NCBI RefSeq assembly: GCF_001953745.1
Contig: NZ_LWLN01000002.1
Location: 1-64,000 of the forward strand
Direction: 5' to 3'
Source of the DNA: Natrinema saccharevitans
GTDB taxonomy: Archaea; Halobacteriota; Halobacteria; Halobacteriales; Natrialbaceae
DNA: 64,000 bases
In this document: positions 18,702 to 28,433 of the stretch, one piece after another
Layout: each line of letters begins with the position of its first letter
Numbering within the stretch: position 1 is the stretch's first letter
Notes under the pieces: model-generated
What the model saw: the letters and a program-made list of their open reading frames with translations, nothing else
Told to the model about the DNA's origin: nothing
Database searches by the model: none
Translations under genes and position numbers: made by a program

Positions 18702-20144
18702 CTACACGGCGTCGAACGCTCGACCGGGGTACTCGAGGTACTCGGCGAGCCGGTCGAGGAACGCGCCCGAGTCGGCGCCGTCGAGGGCCCGGTGATCGAT
18801 CGTCAGGCTGAACGTCATCCCGCGCTCGAATTCGACGTCGCCGTCGCGCTCGACGGGCATCGGCTTGCGGCGACCGAGCGCGAGGATCGCGACTTGTGGC
18901 GGATTGATGATCGAGTAGGAGACGTCCATGTCGAAGACGCCGACGTTGGTGACGGTGAAGGTGCCCCCCTGGAGATCCGACGGTTCGTGTTCGTTTTCGA
19001 GGACCGCGTCGACGAGCCTACGCCGTTCCGACGCTAACTCCTCGAGATCGCGATTCGGCGCGTCGTCGATCACCGGCACCACGAGCCCCTTCTCGCTGTC
19101 GACCGCGTAGCCGACGTTGACCTCGTCGATGAGTCGGTGTTCCCCGTCCTCGAAGTGGGCGTTGAACTCGGGGAGATCCTCGAGCGTCCGGCCGACGAAG
19201 TGAAGCACGAGGTCGTTCAACGAGACGTCGACGCCGTTCTCCTGCAGTCGGTCCGTGACTTCCTCGAGCCGTTCGATGCCGATCTCGCGCGTCCCCATGA
19301 CGTGGGGCTTCTCTCGAGCGCTCTCGCTCAGACGCTCCGCGATCGTCTTCCGCGCGCCGGTGAGTTCCCGCGAGTCCGTCACGGTGAGGCCGTCACCGGA
19401 CGACTCGCCGCTCGCGGACGCCGACGCGTCGGGCCCGTGGTCACCGCCGCCGCTCGCGAACTCGACCACGTCGTCCTCGGTGATCGCCCCCTGCGGACCC
19501 GTCCCGTCGACTCGCGACAGTTCGACGCCCTCTTCTTCCGCTCGGCGCTTCGCTCGCGGCGTCGCCTTGACGTCCGCCGTCGATCCGCCGTCGGAATCGG
19601 ACTCGTCGCCGCCCCCTGCCGACGCTCCGTCGCCGCTCTCGAGGAACGCTTCGATATCGTTCTCGGTGACCGCTCCCTGGGGTCCCGTTCCGTCGATCCC
19701 CGTCAGGTCGACGTCTTCGTCGTTTGCGCGGCGCTTGGCCCGCGGCGTCGCCTTGACGTCCGCGGCCGCCGCGGCCGTGCCGCCGTTTGCCTCCGCACCG
19801 GCGGAGCCGGCGTTCGGACTCGCTGCCGCCTCATCGGCACTCGACCGGCCGTCGTCGCTTCCGCCGTCGTCTTCGAGTTCCGCTACCGACGGCGCCGACT
19901 CTCCCTCCTCGCCGATCACCGCGAGCGGTTTGCCCACCTCGATGGCGATCTCTTCGCCCTCCTCGACGTACTGCTCGAGCAAGACCTCGCTCGCCGGCGC
20001 CTCGATCTCGGCGCTGGCCTTCTCGGACTCGAGGACGGCGACGACGTCTCCCTCCTCGACGCGGTCGCCCGTATCGAACTCCCAGGCGACGAGATCGCCG
20101 TAGTCACTCAGCCCGAGCTTCGGAATCCGTACTACGTCTACCAT
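18702..20144 (-). CDS. Dihydrolipoamide acyltransferase (E2) with two E3-binding domains
   Basis: A 480-residue E2 core of a 2-oxoacid dehydrogenase complex. The lipoyl domain spans residues 1-80 with lipoyl-Lys K42 in LESEKASA. Two peripheral-subunit-binding domains follow at about 129-170 and 191-232, each opening ADVKATPRAKRRA and containing DGTGPQGA. The catalytic domain ends with DHRALDGADSG near residue 458. One binding domain is usual. I start at 20144 because a TATA box (TATTTAAAT at 20169-20177, minus-strand sense) lies 25-33 nt before it. E1beta lies just upstream. Confidence 0.92.
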   Translation of the reverse strand: MVDVVRIPKLGLSDYGDLVAWEFDTGDRVEEGDVVAVLESEKASAEIEAPASEVLLEQYVEEGEEIAIEVGKPLAVIGEEGESAPSVAELEDDGGSDDGRSSADEAAASPNAGSAGAEANGGTAAAAADVKATPRAKRRANDEDVDLTGIDGTGPQGAVTENDIEAFLESGDGASAGGGDESDSDGGSTADVKATPRAKRRAEEEGVELSRVDGTGPQGAITEDDVVEFASGGGDHGPDASASASGESSGDGLTVTDSRELTGARKTIAERLSESAREKPHVMGTREIGIERLEEVTDRLQENGVDVSLNDLVLHFVGRTLEDLPEFNAHFEDGEHRLIDEVNVGYAVDSEKGLVVPVIDDAPNRDLEELASERRRLVDAVLENEHEPSDLQGGTFTVTNVGVFDMDVSYSIINPPQVAILALGRRKPMPVERDGDVEFERGMTFSLTIDHRALDGADSGAFLDRLAEYLEYPGRAFDAV

Positions 20145-20239
20145 GTTTGCTACCATGGTTCACCCTTCTATTTAAATTCTCACCCGCGTCGATCGTCGAA
20201 AGGCTGGACGCTCGGTGAACGGAGTCGCAGCCGACGGTC

Positions 20240-21205
20240 CTAGAAGAGCGACTCGATTCCGTCGGCGATGCGATCGGCCGAGGGCAGGGCTTCCTGCTCG
20301 AGCGGCGGACTCAGCGGAATCGGGATCTCTTTCACCCCGATGGTCTTCGGCGGCGCGTCGAGGCTGAAGAAGTCGTTCTCGACGATTTCGTTCGCGATGT
20401 GGCCCTGTGTCCCGTAGCGTTCGACGGTTTCGTCGACGACGACCAGCCGCCCCGTCTTCCGGACGCTCTCGGCGATCGTCTCGGTGTCGAGCGGGGCGAA
20501 CGTCCGGGGATTGACGATCTCGACGTCGGCGTCGACCTGCGCCGCGGCTTCCTTCGCGCGGTGGAACATGAGCTGGGTCGCGACGACGGTGACGTCCTCG
20601 CCTTCCTCCTCGACCGCGGCCTCCCCGAGCGGAAGCGTGTACTCCTCCTCGGGGACTTCGCCTTTCGTCTCGCTCAGCATCTTGTGCGGGAGGAAGAAGA
20701 CGGGATTGTCGTCCCGGATGGCGCTCTTGAACAGCCCCTTCGCGTCGTACGGCGTCGTCGCGGTGACGACGACCCACCCCGGGACGTTCCCGAGCCAGGA
20801 GTGGACGGACTGGGAGTGCTGTGCGCCCGCACCGATCCCGGCCCCGGACGGCGCGAAGATGGTGAGCGGGGCCTCGATCTGCCCGCCGCTGACGTAGGGC
20901 TGTTTCGGGATCTGATTGAACACCTCGTCGCCCGCCGTCGCCGCGAAGTCCGCGAACTGCAGTTCCGCGACCGGACGGATCCCCCCGACGGCGGCACCGA
21001 GGGCCATGCCCGCGATCCCGATCTCGGACAGCGGCGTGTTCCGCACGCGATCGCGACCGTGCTTCTCGTAGAGTCCCTCGGTCTCGCCGAAGTTCCCGCC
21101 GAACTCCTCGACGTCCTCGCCGAACAGGACGACGTCCTCGTCCCGCTGCAGTTCCTCGTCTATCGCCTCCGCGATCGCCTGTACGTACGTGATCTCTCGC
21201 GTCAT
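20240..21205 (-). CDS. 2-oxoacid (acetoin/pyruvate-type) dehydrogenase E1 beta
   Basis: A 321-residue transketolase-fold beta subunit that, with E1alpha, decarboxylates a 2-oxoacid on thiamine diphosphate and acylates E2 lipoate. Motifs are VVLFGEDVEEFGGNFGET, PLSEIGIAGMALGAA, QFADFAATAGDEV and QHSQSVHSWLGNVPGW, all typical for acetoin-, pyruvate- and branched-chain-type E1beta. Its ATG overlaps the E1alpha stop by 4 nt. The likely substrate (pyruvate, acetoin or branched-chain oxoacid) cannot be decided. Confidence 0.92.
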   Translation of the reverse strand: MTREITYVQAIAEAIDEELQRDEDVVLFGEDVEEFGGNFGETEGLYEKHGRDRVRNTPLSEIGIAGMALGAAVGGIRPVAELQFADFAATAGDEVFNQIPKQPYVSGGQIEAPLTIFAPSGAGIGAGAQHSQSVHSWLGNVPGWVVVTATTPYDAKGLFKSAIRDDNPVFFLPHKMLSETKGEVPEEEYTLPLGEAAVEEEGEDVTVVATQLMFHRAKEAAAQVDADVEIVNPRTFAPLDTETIAESVRKTGRLVVVDETVERYGTQGHIANEIVENDFFSLDAPPKTIGVKEIPIPLSPPLEQEALPSADRIADGIESLF

Positions 21206-22206
21206 CGTCGATCACCCTGTCCGTAGAGCGGTGTCTTGTAGACGTGTTCGTAGGCCGCTTCCGGTTCGGGTTCCGGGCTCTCGCGAGCGAACTCGACGGC
21301 CTCCTCGACCTCCGCTTCGATGTTCGCGACCATATCCTCGAGTTCGGCCTCGGTGATGACGCCGTTCTCGAGCAGTCGCTCCCGGTAGTTCTCTATCGGA
21401 TCTTTCTCTTCCTTGGCCCGTTCGTAGGCTTCCTCGTCGCGGTAGGTCTCTTTGTCCCCCTCGAAGTGCGGAACGAGGCGGACGACGCGGCTCTCGATGA
21501 CCGTCGGCCCTTCGCCGCTACGGGCGCGCTCGATCGCCTCGGAGACCGTGTGGTACACTTCTTCGACGTCGCTCCCGTCGATGCTCTCGGTGGGCATATT
21601 GTGCGGGATGCCGTAGTCCGAGAGGCGGTCCGGTGACAGCGATTCGGCGGGCGTCGAGATGGCCCACTCGTTGTTCTCGATGACGAACACGACCGGCAGG
21701 TCCCAGTACGCGGCGAAGACGAGCGCCGTGTGGAACGAGCCGCGGCTCGTTCCGCCGTCGCCGATGGTCGTCACCGCCACGTTGTCGGTGCCTTTCATCT
21801 CCTCGGCGAGCCCGAGTCCGACGGCCGGGTTCTGCCCGGAGCCGATCGTCGCGGCGTGCCCGTACAGCCGCCGATCGACGTCGGAGACGTGCATCTGACC
21901 GCCGTGACCCTCGTTCGATCCCCCGACGCGTCCGTAGAGTTCCGCCATGATCTCCGGGAGCGGCACGCCCTTCGCGATGTACTGTCCGATCAGCCGGGCG
22001 CCGCCGACGGCCAGCCAGTCGTCGTCGTCCATCGCGGCGCCCATTCCGACGTGTGATCCTTCGTGACCGCCACTGAGGTGTACGAATCCCGGAATCTCTC
22101 CCTCTCCGAACCGCTCTTTCGTCTCCTCCTCGAAGACGTCGATGCGGAGCATCTCCTCGAGGAAGTCTCTCGCCAGTTCGTCGTCGACGCTAACTTTTTG
22201 TGTCAT
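21202..22206 (-). CDS. 2-oxoacid (acetoin/pyruvate-type) dehydrogenase E1 alpha
   Basis: A 334-residue thiamine-diphosphate-binding alpha subunit. The motif GDGGTSRGSFHTALVFAAYW runs into IENNEWAIS, and the N-terminal part has GFVHLSGGHEGSHVG and GGQMHVSD. It resembles AcoA/PdhA of the alpha2beta2 class. It is first in the operon. A minus-strand TATA box (TTTTATAC, plus coordinates about 22241-22248) lies 35-42 nt before its ATG, giving a very short leader. Confidence 0.92.
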   Translation of the reverse strand: MTQKVSVDDELARDFLEEMLRIDVFEEETKERFGEGEIPGFVHLSGGHEGSHVGMGAAMDDDDWLAVGGARLIGQYIAKGVPLPEIMAELYGRVGGSNEGHGGQMHVSDVDRRLYGHAATIGSGQNPAVGLGLAEEMKGTDNVAVTTIGDGGTSRGSFHTALVFAAYWDLPVVFVIENNEWAISTPAESLSPDRLSDYGIPHNMPTESIDGSDVEEVYHTVSEAIERARSGEGPTVIESRVVRLVPHFEGDKETYRDEEAYERAKEEKDPIENYRERLLENGVITEAELEDMVANIEAEVEEAVEFARESPEPEPEAAYEHVYKTPLYGQGDRR

Positions 22207-22389
22207 GTGATCTCACAGTATGGGGTTGCTTCGGTGAGGCGTATAAAACTATCCCAGGTGATACGTCCGACGGAAGGGACCACGGGACGGTACAACTCGA
22301 GTATGGAGAACGGAGATCGAAATCGGTCCGTCGACGGACCGGTCGGCCACCCGTACTTTCTTATGGAAGACTCGCCTCTTTGGAGCCGA

Positions 22390-23139
22390 ATGCGAGGGTT
22401 ACGAGACAAGACTGCGGTGATCACGGGCGGTGCCTCGGGTATCGGACGCGCGACGGCCCACCGACTGGCAGAGGAAGGCGTCGACGTCGTCGTTACCGAT
22501 ATCGACGCCGACGGCGGCGAAACGACCGTCGAGCAGATCGAGACGAACGACGCGGCGGACGGGACCGCCGAGTTCCGTCCGCTCGACGTCAGCGACTACG
22601 ACCGGTTCGAGGAGTGCTTGCTCGCCGTCGCGGAGAGCTACGGCGGACTGGACGTTCTGTTCAATAACGCCGGCGTCGGCGAAGCGCGCTCCTTTCGCGA
22701 AACGACGCGCGACCACAGGGACGAACTGATCGACGTGAATCTGAACGGCGTGTAGAACGGGTGTCACGCCGCCCTCCCCATCTTCGAGGAGAACGGCGGC
22801 GGAGCCGTCGTCAACACGGCGTCGATGGCGGGCTGGAAACCGGCGCCGATCACGACCTACGCGCTCACGAAAGCGGCAGTGCTTCACTTCACGCGGTCCG
22901 TCGCCGGTGAGTTCGCTCAGTACGACGTGCGCATCAACGCGGTCTGCCCGGGTCTGATCGATACGGCGATGACCGACGAGTGGTACTCCGCAGAAGAACA
23001 GGAGGCCATGCGCCGACAGACGGCGCTCGACCGCTGGGCCGACCCGGAAGAGGTCGCGTCCTGCGTCGCGTTCCTGGCCAGCGAGGACGCGTCGTACGTG
23101 ACCGGCCGCACGATGAAAGTCGACGCCGGCTACGTCTGA
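22390..23139 (+). pseudogene. SDR-family dehydrogenase with one in-frame stop
   Basis: A 249-codon short-chain dehydrogenase frame is complete except for TAG at 22753, between DVNLNGV and NGCHAALP, where the family has Trp (TGG). The NAD loop GGASGIGRA, NNAGVGEA, the active-site Ser in NTASMAG, the YALTK catalytic pair and CPGLIDTAMTDEW are all intact. A single G-to-A change would explain the stop. It is divergent from the E1alpha gene. Confidence 0.87.
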
Positions 23140-23670
23140 ACGGCTGGTATACGGTAGTCGGTACAGTACGCCGTCCGGTTGCTCAAAACGGGTCAAGGAA
23201 GCGGTCGGGCGTGACGAGTGACGCCACAGACCGACTCGAAGGAGATCGTGAGACACCGTCCGAAAACGGGTCTCGCCGAACGAGTCGATCGATACTAGGG
23301 CGGGAATGTGTGACACGTACTCTTATGTCGATCGCCGACGAACCGCTCAATCGCAGGGGTGAATCCCGCCTCGTAGCTGCCAAATCCAGCCACTACTGCC
23401 GCCCCTGCTCATGGAATCCCGTGTCTGGCCGGTTCCCGACGGCCGTTCACCGTTCGTTTCGGAACAACCGTTCGATCAGATCCCCTCCCGTCCTTGTGCG
23501 AGTTGGGGCACGAGAACAGTTCGGTATCGCCCTGACGAACTGAAATCGCGGCTTCAGCTACGCATTCGATCGATCGCCCTCGAGAGACCGATTGATCGGT
23601 TTCCGGCCTCTATCGAATACGTCGCACAGTCACCACAGCGTGAGAGTCGCTCGTCAACTCTCTGTTCTCA
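23140..23670. other. Intergenic region, about 530 bp
   Basis: I see no gene with recognisable motifs here. Short open frames on both strands look random. The region separates the broken SDR gene from the end of the amidohydrolase operon. Confidence 0.5.
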
Positions 23671-24036
23671 TCAACCGTCGGCAGCTGTCTCGTCGAAGTA
23701 CTCCGCTCGGCGAGCGGCTTTCCGTTTCTGTCGCTGCTGCTGTGCTTCCTCGGCCATCATCCCCGTGTGCCAGTCGACGCCTTCGTCCGTCTCGAGAGTG
23801 ACGGACGTCACCCCCTCGATGGCCCCGACCCGCTCGTCGATTTCCTCGACGAAGTAGGGGAGTTGCATACAGAAGGGCGTGGTGAGTCGCATCGAGACGG
23901 TAACGTGGCCCTCATCGATGTCGACTGCGTCGAGGAGGCCCATCTCGATAATACTGAGGTCCGTTCCGTTGGCCGCGCTACACGGGTCGACAACCTCGTC
24001 CAGTCGCTCGCGGATCCGGTCCTCTAGGGCGGACAT
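23671..24036 (-). CDS. MIP18/DUF59-family protein
   Basis: A 121-residue DUF59 (MIP18/PaaD-type) protein. The family assists iron-sulfur cluster assembly or acts as an accessory in oxygenase and hydroxylase systems. Visible are LDEVVDPCSAANGTDL, IIEMGLLDAVDIDEGHVTV and TTPFCMQLPYFVEEI. The N-terminal Cys is in the usual place, and a charged C-terminal tail QQQRQKRKAARRAEYF is added. Its ATG shares one base with the stop of the amidohydrolase, so the pair is coupled. It probably supports that enzyme or an Fe-S partner. Confidence 0.82.
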   Translation of the reverse strand: MSALEDRIRERLDEVVDPCSAANGTDLSIIEMGLLDAVDIDEGHVTVSMRLTTPFCMQLPYFVEEIDERVGAIEGVTSVTLETDEGVDWHTGMMAEEAQQQRQKRKAARRAEYFDETAADG

Positions 24037-25127
24037 CACGCCACCTCGCCGTTCGTCGTCGAGTACGGTTCTGCAAGTTCTCCGTCCGGTTGTGCAACAT
24101 CGAACTCGTCGTCCTCGAGACGAGCGCGGGCCTCGTCGATGTCGAGACCGATGAGATTCGCGTAGTTCTCGCCGAGGATCTTCCGCTTGTGGTCGTCGGT
24201 GATCTGCGGGAGTTCACCCATCATACTGGTGTTCTTGCGGACCGCCTCGGAGAACTCGAAGTCGCGGAACGCTTCGAGTTGGGGCCGCGGGTGGACGGAC
24301 ATCGCTCCCGAACTCCAGAACAGCCGGTCCATACCGTCTTCGCCAAGGAAACTGATCAATTCGGCCAACAACTCGCCGAACCGCCGTTCGTTACCGAGCA
24401 GAATAGCCGGCAGTCCCTCGAGGTTGACGTAGACGTTCGGGAAACGAGCGAGCTGCCAGGCGGTCTCTTCGGTGAACGAATAGCCGCCGTGGACGATACT
24501 GAACGTGAGGTCGGGAAAGCTCTCGGCCGCTTCGTCGACGTCTCCGGGGTGATACGGCCCTCGCGGGACGGGCCCGAACGGAATGGCTTTGTGGATATCG
24601 ATGAGTTCGATGCCGAGGTCGTGAGCCTTCTCGAAAACGGGGAACGCGACCTCCGGATCTCCCATGCTCCAACCTTCGTGATGGTCCTCGCTCCAGTGGG
24701 ACGGATACAGTTTGATCCCGAGCGGGTCGAAGTCCCGGATCTGCGCCTCGAGTTCCTCCTCCCACTCGTCTCGGAGCGGATCCACGCAGGCGTAGGAACG
24801 GAACCGATCGGGCCATCGGTCCACGACCTCGCCCGCTTTGTCGTTGGCGACCAATCCGTCGTGGAAGGCGTACATCGGAACTGGATGGAACGTCGCCATG
24901 TCCGTGTAGCTCTCTTCGAACAGCATGGTCGCCGTCTCTTCGACGCCCCAGTCTCGCACGAACCCCTCCGGAGTGAGAGTGTACTCGTCGGAAACGACGC
25001 TCGACACGTTCCCGAAGAGCATCTCCGTGATTCCCTCGGCGTGCTGTTCGTTCCGGTAGTTCGATGGGGCCATGTTGTACGAGTGCGTTACGGCGTCGTA
25101 CACGAACGTCTCCTCGAGGTCTAACAT
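24036..25127 (-). CDS. Amidohydrolase-2 family metal-dependent hydrolase/decarboxylase
   Basis: A 363-residue TIM-barrel protein of the amidohydrolase-related family that includes aminocarboxymuconate-semialdehyde and orsellinate-type decarboxylases. Visible are GIKLYPSHW, LIDIHKAIPFGP (metal His on the barrel), VHGGYSFTEETAWQL, NVYVNLEG and LFWSSGAMSVHPR where a conserved Asp normally stands. The N-terminal HxH motif is not obvious (THSYNMAPS). The reaction could be a decarboxylation or hydrolysis. The coupled DUF59 protein is an unusual partner. Confidence 0.78.
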   Translation of the reverse strand: MLDLEETFVYDAVTHSYNMAPSNYRNEQHAEGITEMLFGNVSSVVSDEYTLTPEGFVRDWGVEETATMLFEESYTDMATFHPVPMYAFHDGLVANDKAGEVVDRWPDRFRSYACVDPLRDEWEEELEAQIRDFDPLGIKLYPSHWSEDHHEGWSMGDPEVAFPVFEKAHDLGIELIDIHKAIPFGPVPRGPYHPGDVDEAAESFPDLTFSIVHGGYSFTEETAWQLARFPNVYVNLEGLPAILLGNERRFGELLAELISFLGEDGMDRLFWSSGAMSVHPRPQLEAFRDFEFSEAVRKNTSMMGELPQITDDHKRKILGENYANLIGLDIDEARARLEDDEFDVAQPDGELAEPYSTTNGEVA

Positions 25128-25529
25128 AGGTACTCCCCGCCTCGTTCTCGGTTTCGTTGCTCGAATTCACACGGAACTGCCCGCATAGTGTTTGACATTG
25201 TATATGTTGTTTGTTAACAGATCACTATTAATAGCTTCGGACGAGACTCAAATAGTGATTCGACAGGAGTGATGCGGGACAGGAGAGGGTCTGTCAATCA
25301 CCGTCAACTGCCTCTGAACAGGAACTTCCACAGGCGAATTTTTCGGTACTGTGACGGCTGCGACGATGAGACAGCACCTCTCCACCACCGAACCCGAACG
25401 CGAAGACGAGCAGGGACAGACGGCCGTCACGGTGAGAGTGGGAGTCCGCCCGGCCCCGAAAACGGGTAATACGTTCTCTACTCAGCAATCTACCGAAAGC
25501 GCTAACGGGAACGGGAGAAGCGTTCGCCG
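25128..25529. other. Intergenic region with promoter of the amidohydrolase operon
   Basis: About 400 bp. An AT-rich block at 25195-25240 should hold the minus-strand promoter for the amidohydrolase. The rest, up to the thiolase stop, shows no gene with recognisable motifs. Confidence 0.45.
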
Positions 25530-26705
25530 CTAGACCCGCTCGAGGATCGTGGCGATCCCCTGTCCGAAGCCGATGCACATGGTCGACAGCGCCGTGTCTT
25601 GGCCCGTCCGCTCGAGTTCGTGGGCCAACTTGGTCAGCAACATCGCGCCGGTCGCGCCCAGCGGGTGGCCGTGGGCGATCGCGCCGCCGTTGACGTTGAC
25701 GTCCTCCCAGGACGCGCCGGTCTCCTCGAGCCAGGCGGCGACGACCGAGGCGAAGGCCTCGTTGACCTCGAACAGATCGATGTCGCCGACCGACATGTCG
25801 GCCTGCTCGAGGACGTTCTCGGTGGCCGGAATCGGTCCCTTGAGCATCGTCACGGGGTCGACGCCGACGACCTCGGTCTGGACGATGCGGGCCATCGGGT
25901 CCCAGCCGTGTGCCTCGGCGGCCGCCTCGCTCGCGATCAGCAACGCGGCCGAGCCGTCGACGATCCCCGAGGAGTTTCCGGGGTGGTGAAAGCCCTCGCC
26001 CTCCTCGCGGAACGACAGCGGCAGTTCCGAGAGGGTTTCCATATCGGTTCCGGGACGGGGGTGTTCGTCCTGTTCGACGACCACCTCTTCCCCGTCGAGT
26101 TCGGTCTCGACCGGCGTGATCTGGTCATCGTAGCGGTCCCCGTCCCAGGCCTCCTTCCAGCGCCGTTGGGAGTCGACGGCGATCTCGTCGAGTTGCTCGC
26201 GCGTGAACCCATACTCCTCGGCGATGCGTTCGGCGCCTTCGCCTTGGTGGGTCAGCTCGTCGAAGTGTTCGAAGTAGGTGTCGGTGACGGATTCCGATCC
26301 GTCGGCGCCGGCGACGCCGTCCGACCCCATCGGCACGCGGGTCATGTGTTCGACCCCGCCCGCGATGAGGACGTCGTGCTGGCCGGCCATGACGTTCGCC
26401 GCGGCGAAGTTCGCCGCCTGCTGGCCCGATCCGCACATCCGATTGAGTTGGACGCCCGGAACGATATCGCCCCAGCCGGCGACCATCGGTGCGATTCTGG
26501 CGATGTTTAACCCCTGTTCGTCCGTCGGCGTTACGCAGCCGTAGATGACGTCTTCGACCGTCTCCGGCTCGAAGTCGTTGCGCTCGCGCAGCGCCTCGAG
26601 GGGTTCGGCCGCGAGGTCCTGAGGATGGGTGTCGCGGAACGATCCGTCTCGTTTTCCGAACGGCGTCCGAACTGCGTCGACGATAACTGCGTTTCTTATT
26701 GTCAC
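25530..26705 (-). CDS. Acetyl-CoA C-acyltransferase (thiolase)
   Basis: A 391-residue thiolase that cleaves 3-oxoacyl-CoA with CoA or runs in reverse. The nucleophilic Cys is C91 in NRMCGSGQQ. GGVEHMTRVP, the C-terminal His segment NGGAIAHGHPLGATGA and the second catalytic Cys in MCIGFGQG are all present. The start is GTG (VTIRNAVIVDAVRTP). A TATA-like sequence (minus-strand CCTATTACC, plus 26729-26737) lies 24-32 nt upstream, and the 21-bp palindrome lies 165 bp upstream. Confidence 0.93.
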   Translation of the reverse strand: MTIRNAVIVDAVRTPFGKRDGSFRDTHPQDLAAEPLEALRERNDFEPETVEDVIYGCVTPTDEQGLNIARIAPMVAGWGDIVPGVQLNRMCGSGQQAANFAAANVMAGQHDVLIAGGVEHMTRVPMGSDGVAGADGSESVTDTYFEHFDELTHQGEGAERIAEEYGFTREQLDEIAVDSQRRWKEAWDGDRYDDQITPVETELDGEEVVVEQDEHPRPGTDMETLSELPLSFREEGEGFHHPGNSSGIVDGSAALLIASEAAAEAHGWDPMARIVQTEVVGVDPVTMLKGPIPATENVLEQADMSVGDIDLFEVNEAFASVVAAWLEETGASWEDVNVNGGAIAHGHPLGATGAMLLTKLAHELERTGQDTALSTMCIGFGQGIATILERV

Positions 26706-27130
26706 GTGTCTCGTTAACTACCGGCTCGGTAATAGGCTTTGTTCCCGTTCGTCGCGGTAGACGGTCCTCTTAGCGTCTCGTTCGATCGTTTATCGACACC
26801 ATGTGACGTTATAACAACTAACGCTCCCGTTGGCTTTCCGGCGGACTTGACCGCGAATCGGACGATCAAATAACGAACTAAGTCAGTTATCTTTTCGACC
26901 GGTGTTGTGGATCCAAACACCGACTATTGTATATGGTATCTAATATCGAACTGACGTTCCACATACGGAAGGCACCGAATCTGAGCCGCGCTTTCGAACG
27001 ACTCGTCGCCCTGCGCATCGCGGCGTATACCGAACGAGCAGTCACCTCGGGAAGACGCGGCGACCGGCGAAGAAGGGGTTCGGTAACTGAGAGCGCCCCA
27101 CGATCGCCTCGTTCGGTCGCGAGAGGCGTG
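26706..27130. other. Regulatory intergenic region upstream of the thiolase
   Basis: About 425 bp between two minus-strand genes. It holds the thiolase promoter, the 21-bp palindrome at 26870-26890 and a half-site-like GTTATAAC near 26812. No gene with recognisable motifs is seen. The long plus-strand frame starting at 26927 is antisense to the ligase. Confidence 0.5.
26870..26890. promoter_or_regulatory. 21-bp palindromic operator candidate, copy 2
   Basis: ATAAC, eleven bases with core CTAAG, then GTTAT. The same architecture is found at 5301 and 35296. The proximal edge is 133 bp above the likely thiolase TATA box, close to the spacing at the other two sites. Confidence 0.6.
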
Positions 27131-28432
27131 TTACGAATCCGTGATCCCCGCTCGCTCGCGCAGCGTCTGACGGCGTACCTTGCCGGTAGACGTCTTCGGG
27201 AGTTCGTCGACGAATTCGATCGTCCGCGGGTATTCGTAGGGCGCGAGTCCGTCCTTGACACGGTCCCCGATCCGCTCTTTCAGTTCGGGCGTCTGTCGGT
27301 CCTCGTCGGTCGTGACGACGAACGCTTTCGGCACCGTCCCCCGCTCGTCGTCGGGGACCCCAATCACCGCGGCGTCCGCGACGGCGGGGTGATCCGCGAT
27401 CGCCCCCTCGACCTCTTGGGGGCTTACGCGGTACCCCGACGTGATGATCACGTCGTCCTTGCGGCCCTCGAACGAGAAGAACCCGTCTTCGTCGACCGAT
27501 CCCAGGTCCTCGGTCAACAGCCAACCGTTTCTGACTTTTCGGTCAGTCAGGTCCGGTTTCTCCCAGTACTCCTCGAAGCAGACCGGATTACCCTCGTATC
27601 GGACCGCAATTTCGCCGACCGTCCCCGGTTCGTCGATCGGCTCGGCGGTCTCGGGATCGACGATCGCCACCTCGTGGCCCGGGGCCGCGAGCCCCATCTT
27701 CCCGACTCGAGGCCGTTCCAGCGATCCGCAGTCGGCGACGACGAGGTTCGCCTCGGTCTGACCGTAGAGTTCTTCGACGGCTGCGCCGTCGAACGTCTCC
27801 TCCGCCCAGTCGACGACCCCCTCACCGACCGCCTCGCCGCCCGCGCCGACGCGCCGAACAGATTTCAGGTCGTATCGCTCCGCCGGTGCGTCGACTTGCA
27901 TCATCATTCGCAGGGCGGTCGGCGGCGACCCGAGATCGGTCACTTCGTACCGCTCGAGGAGTTCGGACGCCGACTCGGCGTCGAACCGGTCGGCGTCGTA
28001 CGCGACCACCGGCCGCCCGTAGTACAGCGCCGGCATCACGAGCGAGAACAGCGATCCGATCCACGACCACTCGACCGGCGTCCAGAACACGGTTCCGTCC
28101 GAGGTTCCCTCCTCGAGGAAGCTCTCGGCGAACGCCGGCAGGTGGCCGAGTAGCAGTCGTTGTGCGTGAAGCACTCCTTTGGGGTCGCCCGTGGTTCCGC
28201 TCGTGTAGATGAGGAGCGCATCGTCGTCAGCGTCAGTCGCCGCCGTTTCGAAGTCCTTCGGTGACCGCCGTTGCACTGAATCCCACGTCGTCTCGGTCGG
28301 AACCGGATCGCAGTCGACGGTCACCACCGTGTCCAGCGACGCGAGGTCGTCGCGGATCGAACGGAATGTTTCGACGCTCGAGTCGCCGACGACACAGGCC
28401 GTTGCGCGACAGTCGTCGAGTCGGACGCCCCG
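27131..28432 (-). pseudogene. AMP-forming CoA ligase lacking its N-terminus
   Basis: The longest frame starts at a GTG at 28327 (398 residues). Homologous sequence continues in frame to 28432 (GVRLDDCRATACVVGD) and stops abruptly one base after the stop codon of the neighbouring ligase. The P-loop YTSGTTGDPKG, EELYGQTEAN, GRKDDVIITSGYRVSP and the C-terminal TSTGKVRRQTLRE are intact, as in acetyl/propionyl- or acyl-CoA synthetases. About 130-150 N-terminal residues are missing, so a deletion joined this gene to the end of the next. Partial activity is unlikely. Confidence 0.75.
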
Positions 28433-28433
28433 A

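Noticed and set aside
26927-28153. A 408-codon plus-strand frame
   Set aside because: It is mostly antisense to the truncated CoA ligase. The short part before the ligase has no recognisable motif.
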